In this document: piece after piece, positions 26,564 to 34,763 of the stretch
How positions within the stretch are numbered: position 1 is the first letter of the stretch
Layout of the letters: each line of letters begins with the position of its first letter
Origin: Pseudoalteromonas sp. DL-6
GTDB lineage: Bacteria; Pseudomonadota; Gammaproteobacteria; Enterobacterales; Alteromonadaceae
DNA length: 64,000 nt
Reading direction: 5' to 3'
Assembly: GCF_004328665.1 (NCBI RefSeq)
Contig: NZ_CP019771.1
Span: 186,001-250,000 of the forward strand
Notes under the pieces: model-generated
Databases searched by the model: none
Told to the model about the DNA's origin: nothing
The model's input: only the letters and a program-made list of their open reading frames with translations
Made by a program: the position numbers and the translations under genes

Positions 26564-27301
26564 TTAAAATTTGCCTGAATGACCTAAAAATGGGACTTTT
26601 TTAACAAACAATTTAAATGCCTGATAGTAAATACCTCTAAAAATAGACCATGTCATCGCAGGAAATCGCTTCAACAGCTTGCTCATTTGAACATTGCACA
26701 ATGGTTGGCGCTGCAACCTTAATGAAGCGTCAAAAAGCAGTTCTTCATCGCGCTTATTTTCTATACGTATCAGTATATTGTCTTTCTTTTGACGTACTGT
26801 CCAATGATAGTTCATATCTAGATTCATAAAAGGTGATACGGAAAATACTTTCTTAAAGTTCACTTTTTTTTGTAGTGGAACCAAGTAGTAATGTCGCTCA
26901 TTCCATGGAGTATTACTCACCTCAGCAACCATGTAGCTAAATTCATTATCTTGATGACCAAAGAAATAAAAGTTTACAGGACTGAAATAAATGCCCAAGC
27001 AGCGTAATTGCCCTAGCAGGTATACATGGCTAAATTTTTCATCTACGCCTAGCTGGGCTAGCTGCGCATGGGCACGCTCTATAATGGGCTGATGTTGACT
27101 ATCGGGTAACCCCTTTAAATAATCAGATTGCTCAAACTTTAATGCTTTAAATCCTGAAGTACCGAGCTGTTTGTGGACGCCATTGAGCGCGTGAGTATTA
27201 TTTAAATTAACCCACATCATATAAAGTGGGTAATTAAACGCATGGTGTTTTACAGCAAAACGGCGATGCTTAACATCGCCTAAATACACTGCATTAGTCA
27301 A
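26564..27301 (-). CDS. DUF1365-family protein
   Basis: This 245-aa protein has the DUF1365 pattern: VYLGDVKHRRF..K.H.F.Y, then YFSPVNFYF, EVSNTPWNERHYYLV and K.F.VSPFM. Family members are usually next to CFA-synthase-like and flavin amine oxidase genes, which is also the case here, so a lipid-modification role is inferred. The start is TTG at 27301, overlapping the flavoprotein stop by 8 nt, or GTG at 27289. Confidence 0.88.
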   Translation of the reverse strand: MTNAVYLGDVKHRRFAVKHHAFNYPLYMMWVNLNNTHALNGVHKQLGTSGFKALKFEQSDYLKGLPDSQHQPIIERAHAQLAQLGVDEKFSHVYLLGQLRCLGIYFSPVNFYFFGHQDNEFSYMVAEVSNTPWNERHYYLVPLQKKVNFKKVFSVSPFMNLDMNYHWTVRQKKDNILIRIENKRDEELLFDASLRLQRQPLCNVQMSKLLKRFPAMTWSIFRGIYYQAFKLFVKKVPFLGHSGKF

Positions 27302-28547
27302 ACTCTACTCCAAGTTGCTTTGCAACATCGACGGCACTGCGTACGCCATCTTCATGAAAGCCGTTATACCAATAGGCACCACAAAAATAGGTATTGTTTT
27401 GACCATCAACTGTATTTTTCAGTTGTTGAGCAGCTATTGACTGTTGATTAAACACGGGGTGGTGATAGGTAAATTCACGTAAAATCTTACTTTGGTTGAT
27501 CCCTTCTAAGTGATTTAAAGTGACACAAAATTGGGTATCAGACTCTATCCCTTGCAGTATGTTCATTTGATACGTAACCACAGCGGCTTTGTCGGTATTA
27601 TTATTTAGTAAATAATTCCAACTCGCCCACGCAGCTTTCCTATCTGGTAATAATGATACATCTGTATGTAACACCACCGAATTCTCTGTGTATGGGATAG
27701 CACCCAACACTTTGCTTTCTTGCTCGCAGGCATCACCAAGTAACGCTAACGCTTGATCTGAATGACACGCGAAAATAACTTTATCAAACACAGCTTGCTC
27801 ACCATCAGCAAAAGTAATTGTTGCACCCTGCTCATCTCTGGTAACCGATTTTATGTGAGTGTTTAGTTGTATTTTATCAGCAAAGCCGGCGATCAGAGGT
27901 TTGATGTATTCACGAGAACCACCCGGAATAACATACCATTGTGGACGATTAGTAATATCTAATAAACCGTGATTAAAAAAGAATTTTACAAAAAATTCCA
28001 CGCCCACGTTTTCCATCTCTTTAATACTAGTAGACCAAATAGCTGCACCCATTGGCAAAATGTAGTGGTATTTAAAGAAGTCATTAAAGCGATGCTGTTT
28101 TAGCAACTCACCGAGTGATTGCTCAGTGTATTGGTCTTTTTCATACAAAGCCTTACACAGTTTGTTAAAACGCACGATATCGTATAACAAACGCCAAAAC
28201 TTAGGTCTAACTATGTTTCTACGCTGAGCAAACAAACTTGTAAATGTATGCCCATTGTACTCAAAGCCCGTAGCTTCGTTGTGAACGCTAAAGCTCATTT
28301 GTGTTGGTTTACGTTTTACACCGATGCGCTCAAGCAGCTTTTCAAAGTAAGGATATGTTCTATCGTTAAATACAATAAAACCGGTATCAACCGCATAGTT
28401 GATACCACTGTGATTTACATCTACCGTGGCAGTGTGGCCACCAATATAATCATTCTTTTCAAATAGAGTGACATCATAATGCTTGTGCAATAGGTGTCCG
28501 CAGGTTAAACCTGATACGCCAGTCCCAATTATTGCTATTTTTTTCAA
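27294..28547 (-). CDS. FAD-dependent amine oxidase-like flavoprotein
   Basis: This 417-aa oxidoreductase has the N-terminal dinucleotide motif GTGVSGLTCGHLL (about 8-20), an ETL/FEKNDYIGGHTATV FAD region, and the C-terminal CGAYWYNGFHEDGVRSA FAD motif typical of this subgroup. In proteobacteria it clusters with DUF1365 and CFA-like genes and is inferred to oxidise or desaturate an acyl chain. The substrate is unknown. The start overlaps the SDR stop by 4 nt (ATGA). Confidence 0.9.
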   Translation of the reverse strand: MKKIAIIGTGVSGLTCGHLLHKHYDVTLFEKNDYIGGHTATVDVNHSGINYAVDTGFIVFNDRTYPYFEKLLERIGVKRKPTQMSFSVHNEATGFEYNGHTFTSLFAQRRNIVRPKFWRLLYDIVRFNKLCKALYEKDQYTEQSLGELLKQHRFNDFFKYHYILPMGAAIWSTSIKEMENVGVEFFVKFFFNHGLLDITNRPQWYVIPGGSREYIKPLIAGFADKIQLNTHIKSVTRDEQGATITFADGEQAVFDKVIFACHSDQALALLGDACEQESKVLGAIPYTENSVVLHTDVSLLPDRKAAWASWNYLLNNNTDKAAVVTYQMNILQGIESDTQFCVTLNHLEGINQSKILREFTYHHPVFNQQSIAAQQLKNTVDGQNNTYFCGAYWYNGFHEDGVRSAVDVAKQLGVEFD

Positions 28548-29254
28548 CGGGTTAATCCTTTTGCAATTTTAAGCCAAAGCGAAAGTGGCAATATTCGCAA
28601 TGCTTTTAATATAAGTGTGAAACGATACGGAAAATGAACTTCTTTACGACGCTTTTTAACGCCTTTTATAATGTAATCAGCCGCTTTTTCAGCGCTAACA
28701 GCCATAGGCATAGGAAAATCATTTTTATCAGTAAGCGGGGTTTTTACAAAACCAGGATGGACTAGTGTTACATCAACATCATTTAAATCCACTGCCAAGG
28801 TTTTAGCTAAATAACTCACGCCCGCCTTTGATGCGCCATAAGCTTCTGACCGAGGTAAAGGTAAGTAAGTAACACTCGAACTAACCATCACTAACTGGCC
28901 GCCTGATGTTATTTTAGGTAGTAGTGCTTCTAAGCAATAACCCATAGAGAGTAAGTTAACATTGATAACACGCTCAAAAAGGGCACTATCAAAATTACGA
29001 GCATCATCAACATACTCGCAATTACCAGCGTTAAGAATAACACGGTCAAATTGTGGGTAACCTAGGGTCGCAGCTTTAATATCTTGCAAGTTAGTTGCAT
29101 CAAATTGGCAGGTTTCTATGTTGTTATGTTTTGCAAGTTCAGCGAGCTTTTGCGTATTTCGTCCACACGCAATGACTGTGTCGCCCTGCTCAGCATACTT
29201 TATTGCAAGTTGTTCACCTATACCTGATGTTGCACCTGTAATAAGCGTAATCAT
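28544..29254 (-). CDS. Short-chain dehydrogenase/reductase
   Basis: This 236-aa protein has the Rossmann motif TGATSGIG (7-14), NAG at about 83-85, catalytic Ser in VSSSV, and YGASK (Tyr-x3-Lys). It should reduce or oxidise an aldehyde, ketone or alcohol with NAD(P)(H). It lies in the operon between the NTF2-like gene (2 nt away) and the flavoprotein. Confidence 0.9.
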   Translation of the reverse strand: MITLITGATSGIGEQLAIKYAEQGDTVIACGRNTQKLAELAKHNNIETCQFDATNLQDIKAATLGYPQFDRVILNAGNCEYVDDARNFDSALFERVINVNLLSMGYCLEALLPKITSGGQLVMVSSSVTYLPLPRSEAYGASKAGVSYLAKTLAVDLNDVDVTLVHPGFVKTPLTDKNDFPMPMAVSAEKAADYIIKGVKKRRKEVHFPYRFTLILKALRILPLSLWLKIAKGLTR

Positions 29255-29256
29255 AA

Positions 29257-29685
29257 TTAACCAGCCCTTTTATCAATAAAATTAATAATGTTGCCCAGTA
29301 ATGGAATATGCTTATACAAAAGCTCTCCAGCGTTAAAGTAATCACGGTGATTAATAATTTTTTCACCTTCGAAAACGAGTTTACTGTGCCCTTGCACTGA
29401 AATTGTATTACCTGCATTAAGTTTTGGGTGAGAATAATGCATTGTCCAGTATACAAATGCATTATTATCGTTGGTAAATGAATCGGTTATGTCAAATCGA
29501 CAATGCTTAACATTACTATATAAACCACAAAAATAATGTCTTAAATCTTCAAGGCCATTAATCTCATGCAGCGGATCTATAAAGTGAATGTTTTGAGCGT
29601 AAATTTCAGTTAATAAGTCCAGGTTATCTTTATCAAGCTTTTGATATATTTCTACAAATTTATCGACTGATAATTGGTTATCCAT
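29257..29685 (-). CDS. SnoaL/NTF2-like protein
   Basis: A 142-aa cone-shaped NTF2-fold protein. HFIDPLHEINGLEDLRHYF, then V.WTMHYSHPKLNAG and a basic INHRDYFNAGEL pattern are typical of the SnoaL-like group. Such proteins bind small molecules or help an enzyme; the substrate is unknown. It is one base from photolyase in the operon and 2 nt before the SDR. Confidence 0.82.
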   Translation of the reverse strand: MDNQLSVDKFVEIYQKLDKDNLDLLTEIYAQNIHFIDPLHEINGLEDLRHYFCGLYSNVKHCRFDITDSFTNDNNAFVYWTMHYSHPKLNAGNTISVQGHSKLVFEGEKIINHRDYFNAGELLYKHIPLLGNIINFIDKRAG

Positions 29686-29686
29686 A

Positions 29687-31081
29687 TCACACCTTAAATG
29701 CAGCTAAAGCCCTCGCTCGTGCCGCTTTATGATCAACAATTGCCGGCCAGTAACAGTGTTCATTTTGCCCCGTTGCTGCTAAGTAAGTATGTGGGAAATG
29801 AATGTGTTTATCTGGCACTTTTTCTAATTCAGGCAGATATTTACGAATAAAATCACCACTTGGATCAAAGCGTTCACTTTGGGTGATAGGATTGAATACT
29901 CTAAAATAAGGTTGAGCGTCACATCCGGTACTTGCAGCCCATTGCCAGCCGCCATTGTTTGAGGCTAAATCGCCATCAATAAGATGCTGCATAAAAAACT
30001 GCTCGCCTTTACGCCAATCAATCAGTAGATGTTTAGTTAAAAAACTTGCAACCACCATTCTCAAACGATTATGCATCCAGCCTGTTTGCAAAAGCTGTTC
30101 CATAGCTGCATCAACAAGCGGATAACCCGTGCGACCTTCGCACCATTGCTTAAAATCAGCGTCACTGTCACGCCAACGCACACTATCGTACTTTTCGTTA
30201 AAGTTAGCACCGCGTGATAATTTAGGAAATTCGGCAATTAAATGTTTATAGAATTCCCGCCAAATGAGTTCGTTAACCCAGGTAAACGTTTTACTTTTAG
30301 AAGTAGTGAGTATATCGGGATAATGTTGTTGTATATTAACCATTAATTGCTTACTACTAACAACCCCTAGGGCTAAGTAGGGGCTTAAACCCGAGGTTCC
30401 TTTTACGCTTGGTATGTCACGTACATCATCATAACTTGCTAATTTATCGTGAATAAAATTATCAACTACGGTTGATAAGGTCTCATCGTCGACAGGCCAT
30501 TTTTTTGAGCTTTCATCACCACTTAGTAACTCACATGGTTCGATTTCTATCGGCTCTTCAGATAACGGCCACTGCAATAAACTAAAATGTGTATCTTGAT
30601 ACTGCTTTAACCACGCGCGTTTGAACGGTGTAAATACTTTATACATTTCATTATTTTGAGTACGCACACTGCCTACGGGAGCAATTATTTCACCCTCGTA
30701 TAAAGTAAACGTTATTTGCTGTTGATCGCACTGTTCTCGAATCGCTTTGTCCCTATTAAACTCATTAAGCTCGTACTCAGTATTGGCTATAATATGTTTA
30801 ATCTCATGCTGCTGACAAAAATCGAGAAGTTTAGTTTGGCAATCGGCAAAAAGAGGAGCGTTTATTACATGTAAATTAACGCCGTATTTGGCAAGTTTTT
30901 CGCGAATATAACTCACTCTGCGTTTAAGTAAGTCAATTTGAATGGCTGCGGTATTATGCTCTGCCCATTGTTTTTCGCACACAAAAAAAATGGCGTGTTT
31001 AGCACCATTATTTAACGCTTCAATAAGCGCTTCGTTAGAAAAAAGGCGCAAATCGCGCCTAAACCAAAATAGTGTTTTCAT
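29687..31081 (-). CDS. phrB: Deoxyribodipyrimidine photolyase
   Basis: This FAD flavoprotein repairs cyclobutane pyrimidine dimers using blue light. The 464-aa protein has the N-terminal antenna domain (TLFWFRRDLRLFSNEAL) and the FAD domain with WVNELIWREFYKH, WMHNRLRM..ASFLTKHLLIDWR, and DGDLASNNGGWQWAASTGCDAQP (about 365-390), typical of class I CPD photolyase. It overlaps the previous gene by one base (TAATG). Photolyase is a member of the RpoE-ChrR regulon in Rhodobacter, matching this operon. Confidence 0.95.
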   Translation of the reverse strand: MKTLFWFRRDLRLFSNEALIEALNNGAKHAIFFVCEKQWAEHNTAAIQIDLLKRRVSYIREKLAKYGVNLHVINAPLFADCQTKLLDFCQQHEIKHIIANTEYELNEFNRDKAIREQCDQQQITFTLYEGEIIAPVGSVRTQNNEMYKVFTPFKRAWLKQYQDTHFSLLQWPLSEEPIEIEPCELLSGDESSKKWPVDDETLSTVVDNFIHDKLASYDDVRDIPSVKGTSGLSPYLALGVVSSKQLMVNIQQHYPDILTTSKSKTFTWVNELIWREFYKHLIAEFPKLSRGANFNEKYDSVRWRDSDADFKQWCEGRTGYPLVDAAMEQLLQTGWMHNRLRMVVASFLTKHLLIDWRKGEQFFMQHLIDGDLASNNGGWQWAASTGCDAQPYFRVFNPITQSERFDPSGDFIRKYLPELEKVPDKHIHFPHTYLAATGQNEHCYWPAIVDHKAARARALAAFKV

Positions 31082-32034
31082 TACAAACCGTAACGTAACT
31101 TAAGTTCATTAGGATAAGGGTTAAAGTAAATTTGCTTGCTTAAATACTCATTTGGATGAACCTTTAAATGGTGTTTAAGCAAAGTCAGTGGTACATAAAG
31201 CGGCACTAAACCCTGGCGATATTCTTCAATCGCTTCACGCATTTCTTCTTTTTCGATTTTTGATAAATCTTTTTTGAAGTATCCTTGTAAATGCATTAGC
31301 GTATTTGAATTATTTTTTCTTGAAGCAGGTCGTTTAAGCGCTGTCATTAAACCCAGAATGTACTCATCGGCGAGTGCATTTACGTCATCACCTACAAACG
31401 TACCAAGTAAGTGACCTAAATCACGGTAAGCCTGATAGTTATGAGCCATTAACAAGTATTTGTATTGAGCATGAAACTGAGTAAGGCGATGAACTGTAAC
31501 AGGCTCTTTAACGAGTTGCTGCCAGTTATGCAACGTATAAACACGCATTACAAAGTTCTCGCGTAAATGAACATCATTTAAGCGGCCATTTTCTTCACAA
31601 GGTAATAAAGGATTATGCTTCATAATCTGTTCAGCAAAAAAACCAATTCCCTCAGACGTGTTACCCGTTCCTGCCTCATTGTATATTTTGACGCGTTCCA
31701 TGCCACAGCTTGGACTCTTTGCACAAAAAACGAACCCGCTAAGATGTCCTGCTTGTTCTGTGGCTATTTTTTTACCATATTCTGTCAGTTGAGGGCCAAC
31801 ATCACCGGTTCCATCTGGTCGACACACTTTAATAGTATCAGCAGTTCTTACTTGACGAATTGTCGGGCGAGGTATGGGTAAACCTACAGCAACCTCAGGA
31901 CAATACATTTTATATTCAACATGCTTGGCCAGCTCTTCCATACAAAAATTGGATTTTTTATGACCACTGTCAAATCTAACCTTTTCGCCTGCTAAGCAGG
32001 CACTAATGCCTATTTTTATTGTATCTGTTTGCAT
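31081..32034 (-). CDS. DUF523-DUF1722 fusion protein (YbgA-like)
   Basis: This 317-aa protein has an N-terminal DUF523 domain (ISACLAGEKVRFDSGHK, ..CPEVAVGLPIPRPTIRQV, CAKSPSCGMERVKI) with conserved cysteines that suggest a metal or iron-sulfur site. The C-terminal DUF1722 domain (TVHRLTQFHAQYKYLLMAHN.) completes a YbgA-type protein. E. coli YbgA also lies next to photolyase phr, supporting a role in photo-repair, which remains unproven. It overlaps phrB by one base. Confidence 0.88.
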   Translation of the reverse strand: MQTDTIKIGISACLAGEKVRFDSGHKKSNFCMEELAKHVEYKMYCPEVAVGLPIPRPTIRQVRTADTIKVCRPDGTGDVGPQLTEYGKKIATEQAGHLSGFVFCAKSPSCGMERVKIYNEAGTGNTSEGIGFFAEQIMKHNPLLPCEENGRLNDVHLRENFVMRVYTLHNWQQLVKEPVTVHRLTQFHAQYKYLLMAHNYQAYRDLGHLLGTFVGDDVNALADEYILGLMTALKRPASRKNNSNTLMHLQGYFKKDLSKIEKEEMREAIEEYRQGLVPLYVPLTLLKHHLKVHPNEYLSKQIYFNPYPNELKLRYGL

Positions 32035-32042
32035 ATATTCTC

Positions 32043-32708
32043 TTAATAGATCAAGCCACCAATTGGATTAAGTAACTTGCTAAGTCCTTTATTGAAATGT
32101 AGCGCACTGCTAACAACAGTAAAGCACAAACATCCCTCTTTTGTTAGGGGAGTATGTTGGTGACGGCCATCTTGCCAAATAAAATCACCAGGCACATAAC
32201 TACCCTCTTCGTCTGTAAATTCACCATCAAGAAGTAGGGTAACCTCAAATCCAGTATGCGTATGCTCTGGAATTTCTCCACCAGCATCTATATGTAACAA
32301 ACTTGAACGTAAATGACCATCATCAAGCGCTATACGAGAACGCGCAAGCTTACCCACTTGAGTAAATTTGCCATGCGAAATACGTGTAAGAGCCCTCGGT
32401 AAGCTGTAGTTATGTTCGTTAACGCTAATACTAACCGGTTCAACAGAATATACTTCATCAATCGAGTCATCGGCAGTGATCATATCAAGTAAACTTGATT
32501 CAATTATATCGTCTGTTTGTTCAACAGTTGTCACATCCATATTGTCACTAAAAACTGCATGCGCATTACTTGCCTCAAGTTTTTCAACTTTTGCTTGGCA
32601 CACAGGGCACATATCAACATGTATTGATACTGCAAGGCTAAGTGATGCTGGAAGTGTTGCTGCACAGTATTGTGTCAGTAGTGTTTCACTCGGGTGATGT
32701 TTAATCAT
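32043..32708 (-). CDS. chrR: Zinc anti-sigma factor ChrR
   Basis: ChrR holds the paired RpoE sigma inactive until singlet oxygen or organic peroxide acts. The 221-aa protein has the zinc-binding anti-sigma domain with HVDMCPVC (H-x3-C-x2-C; about residues 29-36) and a C-terminal cupin-type domain (HTHTGFEVTLLLDGEF, then GDFIWQDG.HQH), which supplies the second metal site. GGAGAT 6 nt upstream places the start at 32708. The start ATG overlaps the sigma stop by 8 nt, coupling the two. Confidence 0.93.
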   Translation of the reverse strand: MIKHHPSETLLTQYCAATLPASLSLAVSIHVDMCPVCQAKVEKLEASNAHAVFSDNMDVTTVEQTDDIIESSLLDMITADDSIDEVYSVEPVSISVNEHNYSLPRALTRISHGKFTQVGKLARSRIALDDGHLRSSLLHIDAGGEIPEHTHTGFEVTLLLDGEFTDEEGSYVPGDFIWQDGRHQHTPLTKEGCLCFTVVSSALHFNKGLSKLLNPIGGLIY

Positions 32709-33324
32709 GCTGATCTCCCATTTCATTACGTAATTTCTGCAAGGCTAAACGTAATCGTGATTTTACCGTGCCTACTGGAATGTTTAATTGTTGAGCAAGC
32801 TGCTCTTGCGACATATCTTGAAAATAAACACCGCGTACCACTTCTCTTTGCGCTTGTGGCAATTTATCTAGGTAACGCTTTATTTGTTGATCTTCAAGGT
32901 GGTCACTATACTCGTGGTTTGTATCTTCAGATTCGTTCAATAACGGCCAGATATCTTCGCTTATGTTTTCTTCTTTGTTACTTTTCATTTTACGAAGCAT
33001 ATCAAAAGAAGCATTACGCATTACTGTGTAAACCCATGTAGTAGCCGCACCCTTGTCGCTATTATACAGGTGGGCTTTACGCCACACTGACGTAAGTGTT
33101 TCTTGCACTAATTCCATTGCTTGGGCTTCTACACCAAACTGCTTTATGCCAAAGCGTTTGATTTTTGGTGCGAAATACTCAAACAAGTACGCGAATGATT
33201 TTTTATCGCGAGATTGAGCAACATTAACTAATGCTTCCCTGAGTTCCGTACTTGGCGTTTCTGGCATGGCAGCGTACTTACCTGTGTTAGGTTCACAACG
33301 TAGTGATTGTTGTTGACTTACCAT
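32701..33324 (-). CDS. rpoE: ECF sigma factor of the RpoE-ChrR type
   Basis: This group-4 sigma factor directs RNA polymerase to its own regulon. Region 2 is visible in YLFEYFAPKIKRFG..., with ATTWVYTVMRNASFDMLRK, and region 4 in LPQAQREVVRGVYFQD and GTVKSRLRLALQKLR. The frame extends to 33369, but this would place the start inside the -10 element. ATG 33324, preceded by GGGAC, gives a 207-aa protein and is preferred. It heads a 12-gene operon and should be autoregulated. Confidence 0.93.
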   Translation of the reverse strand: MVSQQQSLRCEPNTGKYAAMPETPSTELREALVNVAQSRDKKSFAYLFEYFAPKIKRFGIKQFGVEAQAMELVQETLTSVWRKAHLYNSDKGAATTWVYTVMRNASFDMLRKMKSNKEENISEDIWPLLNESEDTNHEYSDHLEDQQIKRYLDKLPQAQREVVRGVYFQDMSQEQLAQQLNIPVGTVKSRLRLALQKLRNEMGDQHD

Positions 33325-33356
33325 AGTAAAATGTCCCGTTATTGCTTTAGTAGATA

Positions 33357-33386
33357 CCATTACGAGCAAAGATTATAAGCGGATCA
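33357..33386 (-). promoter_or_regulatory. RpoE-type promoter of the rpoE-chrR operon
   Basis: Read on the minus strand: TGATCC (33386-33381), 16 nt, then CGTAAT (33364-33359). Published RpoE-ChrR promoters carry TGATC at -35 and CGTA or TAAGA around -10 with comparable spacing. The location 30-60 nt before the chosen start indicates autoregulation. Confidence 0.7.
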
Positions 33387-33394
33387 TAATTATT

Positions 33395-33973
33395 TTAGGC
33401 AAATTCGTTATTAATCACAGTATGGAGGAAACTGAGCAAGTTATCAAAGTTAGTCTCAAATGCAAGTTGTTGTTTTTTCTCTATAGAAATGGGGAGTAAT
33501 TCAAGCCATCGTGCAACAATCCACGTGAGCTGATTAAATTTGGTAGTTTTGTACAGCGATTGCAAATCGGGGTTATTTGCAAAGACTTCTTCCAGTGCCA
33601 CTTGTAAAAGGTGGTGCTGACCAATTTCGTGGTTATCTTTGTTATACCAATACGGTGTGTTGCAAGCGGATACATCACCGTGGCGAAGTTCCTGCTCATC
33701 TTGATACACGTTATCTATTTGTACACTTTTCGATGCAAAAACATCAATCAATAGCATACCGCTTTCGTCTTGATCAAAGTCAATCACATCCATTAAGCAA
33801 CCTTGGGCACTTATGTTCAAAGGGGTGTCATGCTCAAACGTACATAAAACAAAACCGCTACTGGTTTTTAATGCGTTTTTTACCATCGTTAAATAACGAG
33901 GCTCAAATATGCGTAATCGCGTATAGCCTTCAGGTAGTATAAATATAGGTAATGGGAAAATCGCACGTTTCAT
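33395..33973 (-). CDS. LON substrate-binding-domain protein
   Basis: This 192-aa protein is a stand-alone LON N-terminal (substrate-binding) domain: IFPLPIFILPEGYTRLRIFEPRYLTMV and the GCLMDVIDF pattern fit the PUA-like fold of Lon proteases. It lacks any ATPase or protease part. The preferred start is ATG 33973 (MKRAIFPLP), not 33991. It is 8 nt from the rpoE promoter region on the same strand, and has an RpoE-type promoter of its own, so it appears part of the regulon. Molecular function is unknown. Confidence 0.85.
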   Translation of the reverse strand: MKRAIFPLPIFILPEGYTRLRIFEPRYLTMVKNALKTSSGFVLCTFEHDTPLNISAQGCLMDVIDFDQDESGMLLIDVFASKSVQIDNVYQDEQELRHGDVSACNTPYWYNKDNHEIGQHHLLQVALEEVFANNPDLQSLYKTTKFNQLTWIVARWLELLPISIEKKQQLAFETNFDNLLSFLHTVINNEFA

Positions 33974-34005
33974 AAAGTCTACTTCTTTCAAACACTCTGC
34001 CTTTA

Positions 34006-34033
34006 TTTACGTGCGCTTTATTCAAGTCGATCA
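34006..34033 (-). promoter_or_regulatory. RpoE-type promoter of the LON-domain gene
   Basis: On the minus strand TGATCG (34033-34028) and CGTAAA (34011-34006) are separated by 16 nt, the same geometry as the rpoE promoter. It lies about 35-60 nt before the LON-domain start. Confidence 0.6.
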
Positions 34034-34074
34034 GCTTTAGTTACATCGATTGCTTTACAGGGTAAATGCATCTA

Positions 34075-34185
34075 CTAATTTAACCTCGTTCCCACATTTT
34101 TTATCATGTAAACCAAGTAATAAACACTTAGTATACTTGCCACAGGCGCCAACATAATGGCTAATAGTTCGAACTCACTGTTCAT
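34075..34185 (-). CDS. 36-aa putative single-pass membrane peptide
   Basis: The frame starts MNSEFELLAIML and contains a 17-residue hydrophobic stretch (LAPVASILSVYYLVYMI) followed by a positively charged tail, i.e. the features of a small membrane protein. GGGAATAAAG precedes the ATG. It lies 17 nt after the neighbouring secreted-protein gene, so the two may be co-transcribed. It could be accidental. Confidence 0.45.
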   Translation of the reverse strand: MNSEFELLAIMLAPVASILSVYYLVYMIKNVGTRLN

Positions 34186-34202
34186 TACTTTATTCCCTTT
34201 TT

Positions 34203-34481
34203 TTACTGCTTTGGTTGTGCTTTTACTACACGTTGTTTTTCATCCATGTTGTTATTATTAACTACAGGATTAGTTTCAAGTAAGCCATCAAGGATGAGCT
34301 GCGCATCAAAAGAAACGGCTTCCTTAACTGACTTTTCAAGCTCATTGCTTGCTTGTGATACATAAGTAGACACTGTTTTAGTTAGCATATCTGTAATATT
34401 TAAATCGACTTCTGTCGCGTTAACCTGAGTTGAGCCTAATACAAGTAAGCTAGCGATTGTCATGTTGATTGAAGTTTTCAT
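34203..34481 (-). CDS. Small secreted protein of unknown function
   Basis: This 92-aa protein has a signal peptide (MKTSINMTIASLLVLGSTQV, cut near NAT) and a polar mature chain with a predicted amphipathic helix (TKTVSTYVSQASNELEKSV). No family recognised. A purine-rich site precedes the ATG. It lies between the LON gene and trhA, divergent to trhA. Confidence 0.6.
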   Translation of the reverse strand: MKTSINMTIASLLVLGSTQVNATEVDLNITDMLTKTVSTYVSQASNELEKSVKEAVSFDAQLILDGLLETNPVVNNNNMDEKQRVVKAQPKQ

Positions 34482-34763
34482 AATGGTATTCCTTGTTTGT
34501 TTATTGGTTAGTACACTTAGTTACTATCAAGGGCTATGCCATAAAGAAAAAAATAGTTAAGTTATTGTTTTTAAATTAAATAAAATAATAAAAATGAAAA
34601 ACTTAAAATCTAAATTAGTAAATTTGACCAACAATTTAAAAAATAAAACCAAATAATAGTGTGTTTGTTAATGCTCAGTAAATTAAGGGAGTTATTTCTC
34701 AATTGAAAATTCTAGCGTACACGCGTACACTGAAAACAATCTAGTTAAGTGGTAGGATCTGTT

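Noticed and set aside
33325..33369. Longer N-terminus of RpoE
   Set aside because: The extension covers the -10 element of its own promoter, and the ECF core begins later.
34594..34656. 20-aa frame in AT-rich sequence before trhA
   Set aside because: Composed of Lys/Asn/Leu codons typical of AT-rich non-coding DNA, without a ribosome site.
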